Below are positions 1-8,049 of a stretch of DNA of 54,665 nucleotides, piece by piece. The number at the start of each line of letters is the position of its first letter. The stretch's first letter is position 1. The stretch is taken from contig NZ_JADMWW010000019.1 of assembly GCF_015548375.1 (NCBI RefSeq), forward strand, positions 1-54,665, in the 5' to 3' direction. Source of the stretch: Collinsella aerofaciens. GTDB lineage: Bacteria > Actinomycetota > Coriobacteriia > Coriobacteriales > Coriobacteriaceae. A model generated the notes under the pieces. It ran no database searches and was not told where the DNA came from. It saw only the letters and a list, made by a program, of their open reading frames with translations. The position numbers were made by a program, and so were the translations under genes.

Positions 1-77
1 ACGGTGGCCATTATTCGGTGACCGGGATTGGTCAAAATAGTTTGACTATTAGCGGCTAAAATCGCCCGGCGCTAACA
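1..77. mobile_element. Terminal end of an IS21-like insertion sequence
   Basis: The stretch ends in GGCGCTAACA. Its reverse complement begins TGTTAGCGCCGG, exactly as the element at the other window edge does. Internal blocks are also shared with that edge: ATTTTAGCC, ATAGTC and GACCAATCCCGG. Terminal TGT/ACA with several degenerate repeats near each end fits IS21-family ends, but no transposase is in the window, so the family is an inference. A TAA at 57-59 closes the frame of the neighbouring gene, so everything to its left belongs to the IS. The IS interrupts the OLD-family gene that follows. Confidence 0.65.
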
Positions 78-1682
78 CTCAATACTATCTTCAATCAAGC
101 GACGATTAGCGAAGAGGATTTCGCTAACATTGAAAAGCGCTCAGGGGCTCTAGTTACTTTAAAGTTGGATGAGGACGAGCTCGGAATAACGGGACTCGAC
201 ATCGATCCTACGACCGGAAACACTATTACCATCTGCGCTTTTGCTGACGACCCGGATTCTCGAATAGAATTTGTGGTTGAGGGAAGCGGGGAAAAGATCT
301 CCCCTTCTTTCATGAGGTCCGTTCACATGTTCAGGTACTCTACTGCATCCTTCAATAGGGGAGACTTGGCGTTTGATGGCACCCGAGGTGTTGGCAAAGT
401 TCTCTCCAAGGGCATCGCTCTTTACCTAGAGAAGGAGGGCAAAGGGGTCTCCGACTTTCTGGATGGGAGCGAGCTTAAAGGTCTGGTTGCAGATCTCGGC
501 TCGATTGTCAGTGACGTTCCCATCTTGTCATCATATGGCGTGAGGCCGGGAGTTGACTCATCGGACGGTGGAACGCTTGGAACCTTGGTTACCTTGCTTG
601 ACAAGAGAGGCGTTCATTTTAAAAAGGCGGGTGTGGGCTTGCAGTATCTTGCCATTGCCTCGCTCTCAATAATCGAGAGCATTATGCGTCTTTCGCCTAA
701 ACGCCTTCAAGAGAGCCTCTGCTCGGATGACGATGGCAAGTGCGTGCTGCACGCTGTGCTGGCTTATGACGAACCCGAAGCTCACCTTCACCCGTATATG
801 CAGAGGTGTCTCTCGAAGAGCTTGCATAGGATTTGCGAAGGGAGGGATGCCAAGTTCAACGCCCTTCTAAAGGAGTATTTCGGGATCGATTCAATCAAAG
901 CTCAGCTGATCATGGTGACGCATTCGCCTAACATTCTGGCTCGCGGCTATAAGAACATTGTGCGATTCGGGCAGGGCGAAGATTCGCCGAAGGTCGTGTG
1001 CGGTAGGGATATTGATCTGTCCGACAAGTTTGAAAAGCATCTTATGTTGAATTTTGAGTCAGTACGTGAGGCTTTTTTCGCTCGGTCTGTTTTGGCTTTT
1101 GAGGGGCAGACGGAGTCCGGTGCTATTCCGGTGTTCGCCCGCAACCTTGGGATGGATCTGGATGATTATGGAGTTGTGCCAATCAGGGCTGGCGGGAAAA
1201 AGAACGTTGAGCCACTCTGTGAACTTCTGGGCAAGTTCGAGATTCCAAATTATTCCATTGTCGACAGGGATGATGAGCTGCAAGAAACTTCTGGAGACCA
1301 TATAACGACAACCGGACGGGATTTTGAAGCTGAGGTTGTTGACGCGTTCTTCGCTAGCGATAACCAGGGTGCGTTTATTGCGCTTCTTGAGTCAATTGAC
1401 CCTTTTCAGAGGGCAACTAGCATCAAGGGGAATTGCAGAGCTCTGAAAAACGCCCGAAATGTCTATGGCGTTAGCTTGCCGGGCGCTGAGTATGATTTCC
1501 GGGGGCCGGAGTTTGACGGGCAATTCGCCGGCAAGCCCGAATCGCGTGCGCTTATGTATGCATGGCTGTCATCGAACAAGGGCGTCGCGTCTGGCGTAGC
1601 CCTCGCGGGGGCTCTTGGTGCCGAAGGCGTTCCCGACTGTTACAAAAGTATTATTCGCAAGGCCGTGGGGCTTGAATGCTGA
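78..1682 (+). pseudogene. GajA-like OLD-family ATPase-TOPRIM nuclease, 5' end lost to IS
   Basis: Class 2 OLD-family proteins join an ABC/SMC-type ATPase to a TOPRIM nuclease. Next to a UvrD helicase this is the GajA subunit of Gabija anti-phage systems. Codons run open from the IS boundary (LNTIFNQATISEEDF...), so the N-terminal segment with Walker A is missing. The first in-frame start after it is TTG at 165. Counted from there, Walker B with D-loop is YDEPEAHLHP (D202), the His switch is MVTHSPN, and the TOPRIM acidic residues are E313/E317 (FEGQTE) and D367/D369 (VDRDDE). About 505 residues remain against about 580 for known GajA. The 3' end overlaps the helicase gene by 7 nt, so the two were cotranslated. 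Without the P-loop the ATPase should be dead, although the nuclease half is intact. Codon use is less GC-rich than in the housekeeping block, which suggests acquisition. Confidence 0.8.
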
Positions 1683-3493
1683 TGAGCCAGACTGACTTGC
1701 TGGATAGCGTTGGGGCCGCGATTGAGGCACGCTGTGATGTAGATGCGTCACAGCGCTCCGCGATTTTTTCACCATCGAAGAGAGTGTTCGTGGAGGCGCC
1801 GGCAGGCTACGGGAAGACCACGGTGATGACTGGGCGGGCTTGCTGGCTGCTGGCATCCGGCGAAGTCCGGCCGCCAAAAAAGATTTTGGCCCTGACCTTT
1901 AGTGTCGCCGCTGCGCGGAGAATGCGAGCGGATTTGGGCGCCACTATGTCGGCGCTTCCGGGTTCCGTGACCAAGCGTTTTGAGGACAGCGTCATGGCGA
2001 CCAATTTCCATGGCTTTGCTTGGGCCCTGCTGCGCAGGTACTGGAGATCGCTCTCGCTCCCAGTGAACGTTGACGAGCTTTCTATGGTCGATGATAACCA
2101 CGCCGTTGACGAGCTGGTTTCGCGAGGCGGTAAGCTTTTCTGGGATGAAAAGAATGTTTTCAGCAGCTTCCTCCGCTCCATGAGAAATGGTCAAGACGAA
2201 GACCTGAGGCACGGCGTACGCCCTTTTAATAGGATAATTAAGGATAGGTTCGCGTCGAACGGTCTCTTGCCGTACTCTGGAATGATCTCCCTTGCAATTG
2301 AATTGCTTGCCGATTTCTCAAAGTTGAGGTCCTATCTGTCGACGGCGTTTCCTGTCGTACTCGTCGACGAAGCGCAGGACACGAATGCCCTGTGCTACAT
2401 CTTTTTAAAAGGCCTGCTTTCCGATGAATCAGGAATCTGCATGTTCGGCGATCCTATTCAGCGTGTCTATGGTTTTATTGGCGCAATGGAAGGCTTAAAG
2501 ACAAGGGCCACTACCGACCTGTGTCTATCGCAGCTGGAGCTCGAACATAATCATAGGTTTTCTGGGGGATCTATTGTCGGGGAGCTCGGTGCTGCGATTC
2601 GCTCCAACATGAAGGGTGTCATTGCCGGCGGTACGCCCCGACTTCCCATATTTGTTGGCGCTGCGCAGCAAGATGAAGCGACTGCCATCGTTTCGAAGGT
2701 CGCCACTCTCGCTCAAGGAGGTAGCGGTAGGATTGCGATTCTTGTTCGTAAGCGCGGTGCCCTGGCCAATCTCATCACTGACGAGCTGACTAAAGAGGAG
2801 ATGCCATACTTCAACGGGCTTTTCTCGGATACAGATCCAGAGTTCGTTGAATTCAATGCATTTGCTTTATCCAGGATTACCGATGCAGCGTCTGGAGAAA
2901 AAGGCGTCAGCCTGTCTGCTGCGGACAAAATAATTGACTCCGTCTCTAATGAACTGCTGACTGGCTCCAGGAGATTCGAGTATGGGCGGTCCTATGCCAT
3001 GCTTCTTGGGGCGCTGCGGAAACACCTTAAAACTGACTGCGTCGCGATGGATCCATCTGAGCGCTTCGACTATATCGTTAGCATCTTTTCCGAGGGCTCC
3101 CTGCGGCGTTTCTCCGATTACCTTGATGCAGACATCTCGATCATGACCATTCACTCCGCTAAGGGGCTCGAGTGGGACACTGTTTTCATTCCGGGCGTTA
3201 CGCGTTTCGATTGGCCTGGAGGGATTTGCTCTCGTTGCGAAAATGCTGGTATATGCTTACGTTCTGCGCGAGGTTGCCAGATTGCTGATGCGAAGAAAAT
3301 GCCAGATGGGCTTATTGAGGAAATAGGCCTGCTGTACGTCGGCGTCACTCGCGCCCGCAAAGCGGTATATGTCTCCGCTTCTATGCAGCGCAGGACAAAT
3401 TACGGGAACTATCAGGTTGCCCGCCCCTCTTGCTTGACGTCTCTTCAGGGCATTGAGCCTGTGAGTTGGACGGTCATGGACGGGGAGGGGTGA
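1676..3493 (+). CDS. UvrD/PcrA-type helicase, GajB-like
   Basis: Superfamily 1A DNA helicase of 605 residues. Visible motifs are Walker A APAGYGKT (about 41-48), motif II VDEAQD (about 230-235), the GDPIQRVYGF motif, motif V TIHSAKGLEWD and motif VI YVGVTRARK. In Gabija the helicase partner (GajB) binds the GajA nuclease and lets it act on phage DNA when nucleotides are depleted. The start ATG lies inside the end of the preceding OLD-type gene, the usual arrangement for this pair. It is longer than the roughly 500-residue founding GajB. It also carries a cysteine group C518-x2-C521-x5-C527-x6-C534 just after motif V that I do not know from GajB. The reading frame looks intact even though its partner is truncated. 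A general repair helicase is the alternative, but the pairing argues for defence. Confidence 0.8.
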   Translation: MLMSQTDLLDSVGAAIEARCDVDASQRSAIFSPSKRVFVEAPAGYGKTTVMTGRACWLLASGEVRPPKKILALTFSVAAARRMRADLGATMSALPGSVTKRFEDSVMATNFHGFAWALLRRYWRSLSLPVNVDELSMVDDNHAVDELVSRGGKLFWDEKNVFSSFLRSMRNGQDEDLRHGVRPFNRIIKDRFASNGLLPYSGMISLAIELLADFSKLRSYLSTAFPVVLVDEAQDTNALCYIFLKGLLSDESGICMFGDPIQRVYGFIGAMEGLKTRATTDLCLSQLELEHNHRFSGGSIVGELGAAIRSNMKGVIAGGTPRLPIFVGAAQQDEATAIVSKVATLAQGGSGRIAILVRKRGALANLITDELTKEEMPYFNGLFSDTDPEFVEFNAFALSRITDAASGEKGVSLSAADKIIDSVSNELLTGSRRFEYGRSYAMLLGALRKHLKTDCVAMDPSERFDYIVSIFSEGSLRRFSDYLDADISIMTIHSAKGLEWDTVFIPGVTRFDWPGGICSRCENAGICLRSARGCQIADAKKMPDGLIEEIGLLYVGVTRARKAVYVSASMQRRTNYGNYQVARPSCLTSLQGIEPVSWTVMDGEG

Positions 3494-3525
3494 TTTGCGG
3501 CAGTACGGAGCGTGCCTACTGTTGG

Positions 3526-3561
3526 AGCGAGGTCCGGTCAGTGGCCTGGCCGGACCTCGCT
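3526..3561. terminator. Bidirectional terminator between convergent genes
   Basis: AGCGAGGTCCGG (3526-3537) pairs perfectly with CCGGACCTCGCT (3550-3561) around a 12-nt loop. It sits between the stop codons of the convergent helicase and AAA-DUF4435 genes. There is no long U tract on either strand, so termination is inferred from position and stem strength. Confidence 0.6.
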
Positions 3562-3578
3562 GGGTGTGAAGAGGCCGT

Positions 3579-5174
3579 TCAGTGCGAAATATAGTGCCTT
3601 AGGGCTTCGGAAAGTTCGTCTCTCAGGTCGCCTTCCAACAAGGAAATTGCACGATCGACATAGATTTTGTTATCAATTCCGAAGTAATGCCCAACGCTTG
3701 TTGTAAGAGACTTATCGTTAAATAGCCCGAGAATCTCATTGTAATCATGGTCTTCAATGGCCTGTTGATATCTGTCGTTAACGTTCTTTTCTATGCTCGC
3801 AATATTAATTAAGGATACTATGCCATCGGCAGTCAACTGCTCATTATCCGAAATAGTTATTCCGGAAAGCACTTCCTTTACGCCTGCTACAAGCGCTTCC
3901 GATATCTGCTTCTTTGCTTGTTTGCTGAACCTTTCACTTACATATGTCTTAATGCTGGAAAAGGTCTTATCTGCATCAGCACCGAAACGCTGAGATAGAA
4001 TCTGCACCGCTTCTTTGGTGAGAAAGAGATTTTCAACTTCTGCGACCTTGAGGTGGAAGATCCCCTTTTCCTTAAGTGCGTTGAGCTGTTCCTCGGTTTT
4101 AAAGTCTCTGTCTATGATGCCCTGGGCCTTTATGGCATGAAGGCTTGAGGTACGATTATATGCCTTCACATTATTGATGACCTGCTCGCATCCGCCGGAA
4201 GGGACTACATAACAATCGGGAAAGAGTGCGGAATAGATCCGCTTGTCGTAACTTCCTTCGGTTCCTTCAACGAATAGGACCTCTTTCCGGTTGCCAAGGA
4301 GCTCTATTAAGAGCTCCTTTGGAAGGTCGCTATCGGGAAGCATTTCTAATTCCCATTTGGTGCCATCGAAATTCTTAACCCAGATGATATCCGAGCTTCG
4401 GTGTGTTGAGGCGAAATTAACATCGTGGGTTATGTAGATAAAGAGGCAGTCTGGGCGCGACTGCTCTAGGGAAGTCCAGAGTCGCGCCATAAGCGATGGA
4501 TGTAAATGAACTTCAGGCTCATCCATGATGATTATTTTGTCGTTTGGGACACAAAGAACTTGTGCGGCAAGATATAGCACTGAACGCTCGCCGTCACTCA
4601 TTTGCGTTGCGCTGTAGCGATCCGTTTTACTTTTGGAGTACGCGTAGAAGGCCGCGTCTTCCTGCTCGATCTTTCTTTGAGGAAAGACTTCATCCCAAAT
4701 TACTTTAAGCTTATCTAGTGCTGTTTTCGGTAGAGGGGGCCTTTCTACAGAAATAGACTCCGCATGTTTGCATTCATCAATAAACCGCTGGTTTTCAAGA
4801 TTTACTTGTGCGATGAGTGCTGCTAAAACATCGTCAAAATCGTCAAGGAGCTTTGTCGTATAGCTTCCACCCCATCCCCATCGAACTTGTTTTTTCTCCT
4901 TATATTGGGAGCCGCCGTAAAAAACGTTATCTTCTGCTTCTGCAAAGCTTTTTAAAGGGACTCTCTCAGAAAAATTGATATCGCGCTGTGCTGAGATTCT
5001 ATGGACCTTTTCGAAATCTTGTTGCTCTATCCAAGCACCGAGCTTTGATTTACCGGATCCATTTGGTCCGATAATAACGACGGAGTTGACCTGTGCTTCT
5101 TTACAGATCTTTATGTTGCTGGCATTGGGTAGCCAGTATTCATATTTTGATTCGTCTTCTGACAATTGACCCAC
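3579..5174 (-). CDS. AAA ATPase fused to DUF4435 TOPRIM-like domain (PARIS-like)
   Basis: A 531-residue protein in two parts. Residues 1-290 are an SMC/ABC-type AAA_15 ATPase: Walker A GPNGSGKS 36-43, signature MSDGERS 192-198, Walker B IIIMDEPE 214-221, and His switch YITHD at 250. Residues 291-531 match DUF4435, the TOPRIM-like fold of the PARIS effector AriB: LFVEG with E303, GIIDRDF with D355 and D357, and VAEVENLF 378-385. PARIS normally has separate AriA (ATPase sensor) and AriB (nuclease effector, which cleaves tRNA after release), and fused forms are known. By analogy this would be a single-protein abortive-infection sensor and effector; that is inference. The gene stands alone on the minus strand between two other ATPase-TOPRIM loci and is clearly poorer in G+C than the core. 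A stand-alone OLD-like nuclease is the main alternative. Confidence 0.7.
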   Translation of the reverse strand: MGQLSEDESKYEYWLPNASNIKICKEAQVNSVVIIGPNGSGKSKLGAWIEQQDFEKVHRISAQRDINFSERVPLKSFAEAEDNVFYGGSQYKEKKQVRWGWGGSYTTKLLDDFDDVLAALIAQVNLENQRFIDECKHAESISVERPPLPKTALDKLKVIWDEVFPQRKIEQEDAAFYAYSKSKTDRYSATQMSDGERSVLYLAAQVLCVPNDKIIIMDEPEVHLHPSLMARLWTSLEQSRPDCLFIYITHDVNFASTHRSSDIIWVKNFDGTKWELEMLPDSDLPKELLIELLGNRKEVLFVEGTEGSYDKRIYSALFPDCYVVPSGGCEQVINNVKAYNRTSSLHAIKAQGIIDRDFKTEEQLNALKEKGIFHLKVAEVENLFLTKEAVQILSQRFGADADKTFSSIKTYVSERFSKQAKKQISEALVAGVKEVLSGITISDNEQLTADGIVSLINIASIEKNVNDRYQQAIEDHDYNEILGLFNDKSLTTSVGHYFGIDNKIYVDRAISLLEGDLRDELSEALRHYISH

Positions 5175-5653
5175 CTATCTAATAACAATTATTGTTTTAA
5201 TAATAGTATTGATAAGTCCCAGTGACCTGCTTGGTTCCAGCTTTGCATTGCCATACTCTTCGATTTTGCGGCCACAGTTGTTCTCATCAGGCTTAAGGCG
5301 CCATAGAAGGCGGAACCTTGCAGAGAAATATTATTACCAGAAGTGCTCTTCCGATTTAGTGGGCGCTCGAGGCGGATGTACCTCACGATGCCGATTCAGC
5401 CATCGGCGCACCTGAACTCTTCGATCATTCGCCTGGTAATCACGACAGTGCTGACAACGATGTCGCTCTCTCGTACCGTAAACATGCAGTAGGTCGGTAA
5501 GGGCCAGTTGGCGTAGATGCTCACCCCGTTCGCTAAAGACGCTACCAATGGATCGCCCTGCTCGCCGGGTAGTAGGTTGACGACGTCATCGTTCACGTTC
5601 CTGCTGCTGCGCGCTGGAAAACCTGACTTTGACTATGACGCCCCTCTGGGTCG
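5175..5653. other. 479-nt intergenic stretch in defence island, no confident gene
   Basis: This lies between the start of the minus-strand AAA-DUF4435 gene and the inverted repeat at 5654. A minus-strand open frame from GTG at 5596 to 5396 (66 codons) and a 24-codon frame starting inside the inverted repeat (ATG at about 5660, minus strand) are the only candidates. Neither resembles a family I recognise. They lie in different frames, as a frameshifted remnant would. The AT-rich stretch just upstream of 5174 (5177-5215) may hold the promoter of the AAA-DUF4435 gene. Confidence 0.35.
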
Positions 5654-5704
5654 CCTCCATGTTATACTTGCCGTAAAAACTTTACGGCAAGTATAACATG
5701 GAGG
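5654..5704. promoter_or_regulatory. Perfect 24-bp inverted repeat holding promoter and start region
   Basis: Positions 5654-5677 and 5681-5704 are exact reverse complements around a 3-nt loop (AAC). On the plus strand the repeat contains a plausible promoter, TTGCCG (5668-5673) and TATAAC (5692-5697) with 18-nt spacing. By symmetry the minus strand carries the same promoter. The right arm ends in ATGGAGG, so the GGAGG that serves the ATG at 5710 is inside the stem. The structure could be an operator, a translation switch that hides the ribosome site, or both. Confidence 0.6.
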
Positions 5705-5709
5705 TTTCG

Positions 5710-6798
5710 ATGCTAACGCGTTTTGAGGTCGAGGGATTCCGAAACTTCTCCCATAGATTTACCTTCAATTTGACCGATGTCAGGGACTACAGATTCAATA
5801 CGTCAGCCATCGATGAGGGCATCGTTTCTTGTGGTCTTATCTACGGTAAAAACGCTGTCGGCAAAACAAATTTCTCCAATGCTCTTCTCGATATTTCAGC
5901 AAATGTGGGGCGTCGGACCTTCTATTCCAATAAAACTAATTATCTCAGCGCAGTTGATGGGGTCACGTCGGCGTGCTTTGCCTACACGTTTCGCTTTGGG
6001 AATGACGAAGTTGCTTATCGTTACGAAAAGACTGGGATAACAGACTATCTTCGTGAGACAGTGGTTGTTAACGGCAAGATTGCATTTGATTACGACCACC
6101 GTGCAGGTAAAGTGCTCGATGGCGATTTGGCTTCTATTGGTGCCGATCGATTGAATTGGGAGTTCAAATCTCCCGGCATTTCCGTTTTGGCGTATGTGTG
6201 CAATAACATTCCTTTTGAGAGGGCAATGCCTCTTTTTAAGCTTTATACGTTTGCGCGGTCAATGGATGCCATTGGCGACGCACATATGAACGACCGTAAC
6301 CTTGTCTCCACCATCGCCGAAAACGTTATTTCGAATGGCTTGGTTTCTGAGCTTCAGGCTTTTTTGAACGACTTTGGAATTCAAGAACGCCTTACTGCGC
6401 GTGAAACGCCATCGGGTGATATCGCTTTGTACTTTGAAAAAAGTCGACTTATTCCGTTTGTAGAAAACTGTTCAAGCGGCACTGTTGCGCTGCTGCGACT
6501 GTTTAATTATTTTCATGCTACAAGTGTGCCGTCCTTGCTTTTTGTCGACGAGTTCGATGCATTCTATCATCACGATCTCGCCGAGAAGGTCGTTGACTAT
6601 TTTAAGTCCCAGACTGGACGCCAGGTGCTTTGCGCATCGCATAATACAGATTTGTTCAGCAATAAAATCCTTAGGCCAGACTGCTTATTCATTCTTTCGG
6701 ATCACAATATTATTTCCGCTGCCAATGCAACAGATAGGGAACTAAGGGAAGGGCACAACCTCGAAAAGCTCTATAAGGCTGGCGAATTCGATGTCTAG
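5710..6798 (+). CDS. AAA_21-type ATPase of a two-gene defence module
   Basis: SMC/ABC-like ATPase of 362 residues counted from ATG 5710. That start is chosen because GGAGG lies 5 nt upstream and because the protein then begins MLTRFEVEGFRNF, the usual opening of this family; an ATG at 5698 is in frame but sits in the inverted repeat with no ribosome site. Walker A is GKNAVGKT (46-53), Walker B LLFVDEFDAF (D280, E281), and the His switch is ASHNTD near residue 311. The 3' end overlaps the next gene by 8 nt. With a TOPRIM-like partner the pair resembles the split ATPase/TOPRIM abortive systems (AbiL type, or ATPase plus RloB). The function is inferred from architecture and neighbourhood. Base composition is lower in G+C than in the core. 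Confidence 0.72.
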   Translation: MLTRFEVEGFRNFSHRFTFNLTDVRDYRFNTSAIDEGIVSCGLIYGKNAVGKTNFSNALLDISANVGRRTFYSNKTNYLSAVDGVTSACFAYTFRFGNDEVAYRYEKTGITDYLRETVVVNGKIAFDYDHRAGKVLDGDLASIGADRLNWEFKSPGISVLAYVCNNIPFERAMPLFKLYTFARSMDAIGDAHMNDRNLVSTIAENVISNGLVSELQAFLNDFGIQERLTARETPSGDIALYFEKSRLIPFVENCSSGTVALLRLFNYFHATSVPSLLFVDEFDAFYHHDLAEKVVDYFKSQTGRQVLCASHNTDLFSNKILRPDCLFILSDHNIISAANATDRELREGHNLEKLYKAGEFDV

Positions 6799-7546
6799 GA
6801 AGCAAGTCCTGCTTATCGTTGAGGGCATAAAGCAAGAGATTAAACTCTTCCAGGCTCTCTTTAGGTGCTATGGCCTCGACATTGGCTATGAGATCGTTTC
6901 CTATAACACAAATATCTACGAGCTTTACGAAAGGATGTTTTCGGACGGCTTTCAGGATGACTTATCGCTTCTCGGCGTCCTTAAGGAACGTGCGTCCGAA
7001 GAGGATAAGTGGTTATTTGACCAGGATTATTCTGATGTTTTGCTGGTCTTTGACTATGAGCCCCAAGATAATAGGTTCTCACCTGCACGGTTAGAGGAAA
7101 TGCAACGTTACTTTAACGAGAGCACAGACAATGGCAAGCTCTACGTTAACTATCCAATGGTCGAGGCATGTAAGCACTTTCTGAAAATGCCCGACGTCGA
7201 ATATCTAAGCAGAACTGTTTCCCGTGAAGACGTTTTGAATTACAAGGCAATTGTTGGCAATGCTTCTAGGTACCAGAGTTTTGAGCGGCATTTTATTAGG
7301 CCTGACGTTGATGAAATGATTGTACTTACCGCCATTAAGGCGCTTCGGTTGTGCGGTCATAACGGCGAGGCCGGTTATGAGTCTGAGTATAGAGACCTTG
7401 ACCATGAGAGGATCGTGAAGGCGCAAAACGATACTTTGCGTTTGGCTGATGAGGTATGGGTTCTTGGCACCTGTCTGCTATTTATTTTAGATTACTCAAC
7501 AGGTCTTATTGATTTCGCGGGAATCGAGTCGAAGCTGCTTGGCTAG
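6791..7546 (+). CDS. TOPRIM-like partner protein (RloB/AbiLii-like)
   Basis: A 251-residue protein whose first residues, KQVLLIVEGIKQE, carry the TOPRIM glutamates E11 and E16. A second acidic motif, LLVFDYEPQD (D88, E90), follows a predicted helix. This is the VEG...E then D-x-E/D layout of TOPRIM nucleases such as OLD and RloB. The ATG lies inside the last codons of the ATPase gene (8-nt overlap), so the two are translationally coupled and probably form one complex. I do not recognise the middle and C-terminal part. The most likely role is the effector nuclease of an anti-phage pair whose ATPase senses infection. An alternative is an RloB-like protein with a regulatory rather than catalytic role. 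Confidence 0.6.
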   Translation: MSRKQVLLIVEGIKQEIKLFQALFRCYGLDIGYEIVSYNTNIYELYERMFSDGFQDDLSLLGVLKERASEEDKWLFDQDYSDVLLVFDYEPQDNRFSPARLEEMQRYFNESTDNGKLYVNYPMVEACKHFLKMPDVEYLSRTVSREDVLNYKAIVGNASRYQSFERHFIRPDVDEMIVLTAIKALRLCGHNGEAGYESEYRDLDHERIVKAQNDTLRLADEVWVLGTCLLFILDYSTGLIDFAGIESKLLG

Positions 7547-8049
7547 ACTTCTGGACGCTGCAGTTTCGTCTAATGGTCTCAATGCGGAGTCGTTATTTCG
7601 GAGGTGCGGGGAAAACCGGAAACCACTGAGCGCAACCCGATTTCGGTAACAAAACCGCAGGTCGCCGGAACTTAAAACAGGGGAATGCTCAGGAGTAACT
7701 GACTGTTAGGGCGTTGGTCATTGGCGGCGTCCCGCCCGCGCTTCGTTGGCTATGCTTGATGCGGCAACTCCGGCATGAGGCCGTCCTGCGCCTCATCGAG
7801 GCTCGGCACCGAGGCCTTCTAGGAAACGTTCGCGAGGCTCTGCTCAGGTCAATCTTTGCATGGGCGTATTCTTCGATTATGCAGCTAGGGTGATTCTCGT
7901 CTGGTAAAACTGGCTGCGAAGTGCTTATCACCAGACACGTCTCAAGTGACTCATTAGTTTCCATGCGTTTCTCTATCATGCAATCACTACGTCATGCGGT
8001 CGCTCGCACGGGTATCATGGTGAAAGCGATTTCAACGACGGGGGTGCTC
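7547..8049. other. 503-nt gap between defence island and sucrose genes
   Basis: No gene is supported here. A minus-strand frame of 96 codons (7979-7689) is open but turns arginine- and serine-rich halfway, looks like a shadow, and has no recognisable domain. Composition shifts from the AT-richer island to the GC-rich chromosome, so the island boundary probably falls in this gap. TATCAT at 8013-8018 could be the -10 box of the LacI-type gene; no good -35 box was seen. Confidence 0.4.

Noticed and set aside
165-167. TTG at 165 as the native start of the OLD-family gene
   Set aside because: Protein-like sequence continues in frame back to the IS boundary at 78 and the P-loop is missing, so this is only a possible secondary start.
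5396-5596. Minus-strand 66-codon frame as a gene paired with the inverted repeat
   Set aside because: It starts at GTG without a clear ribosome site and lies in a different frame from the ATG inside the repeat. No homology was recognised, so it is left unannotated.
7689-7979. Minus-strand 96-codon frame in the gap before scrR
   Set aside because: Its composition changes abruptly to Arg/Ser-rich, it has no ribosome site of note, and no family is recognisable.
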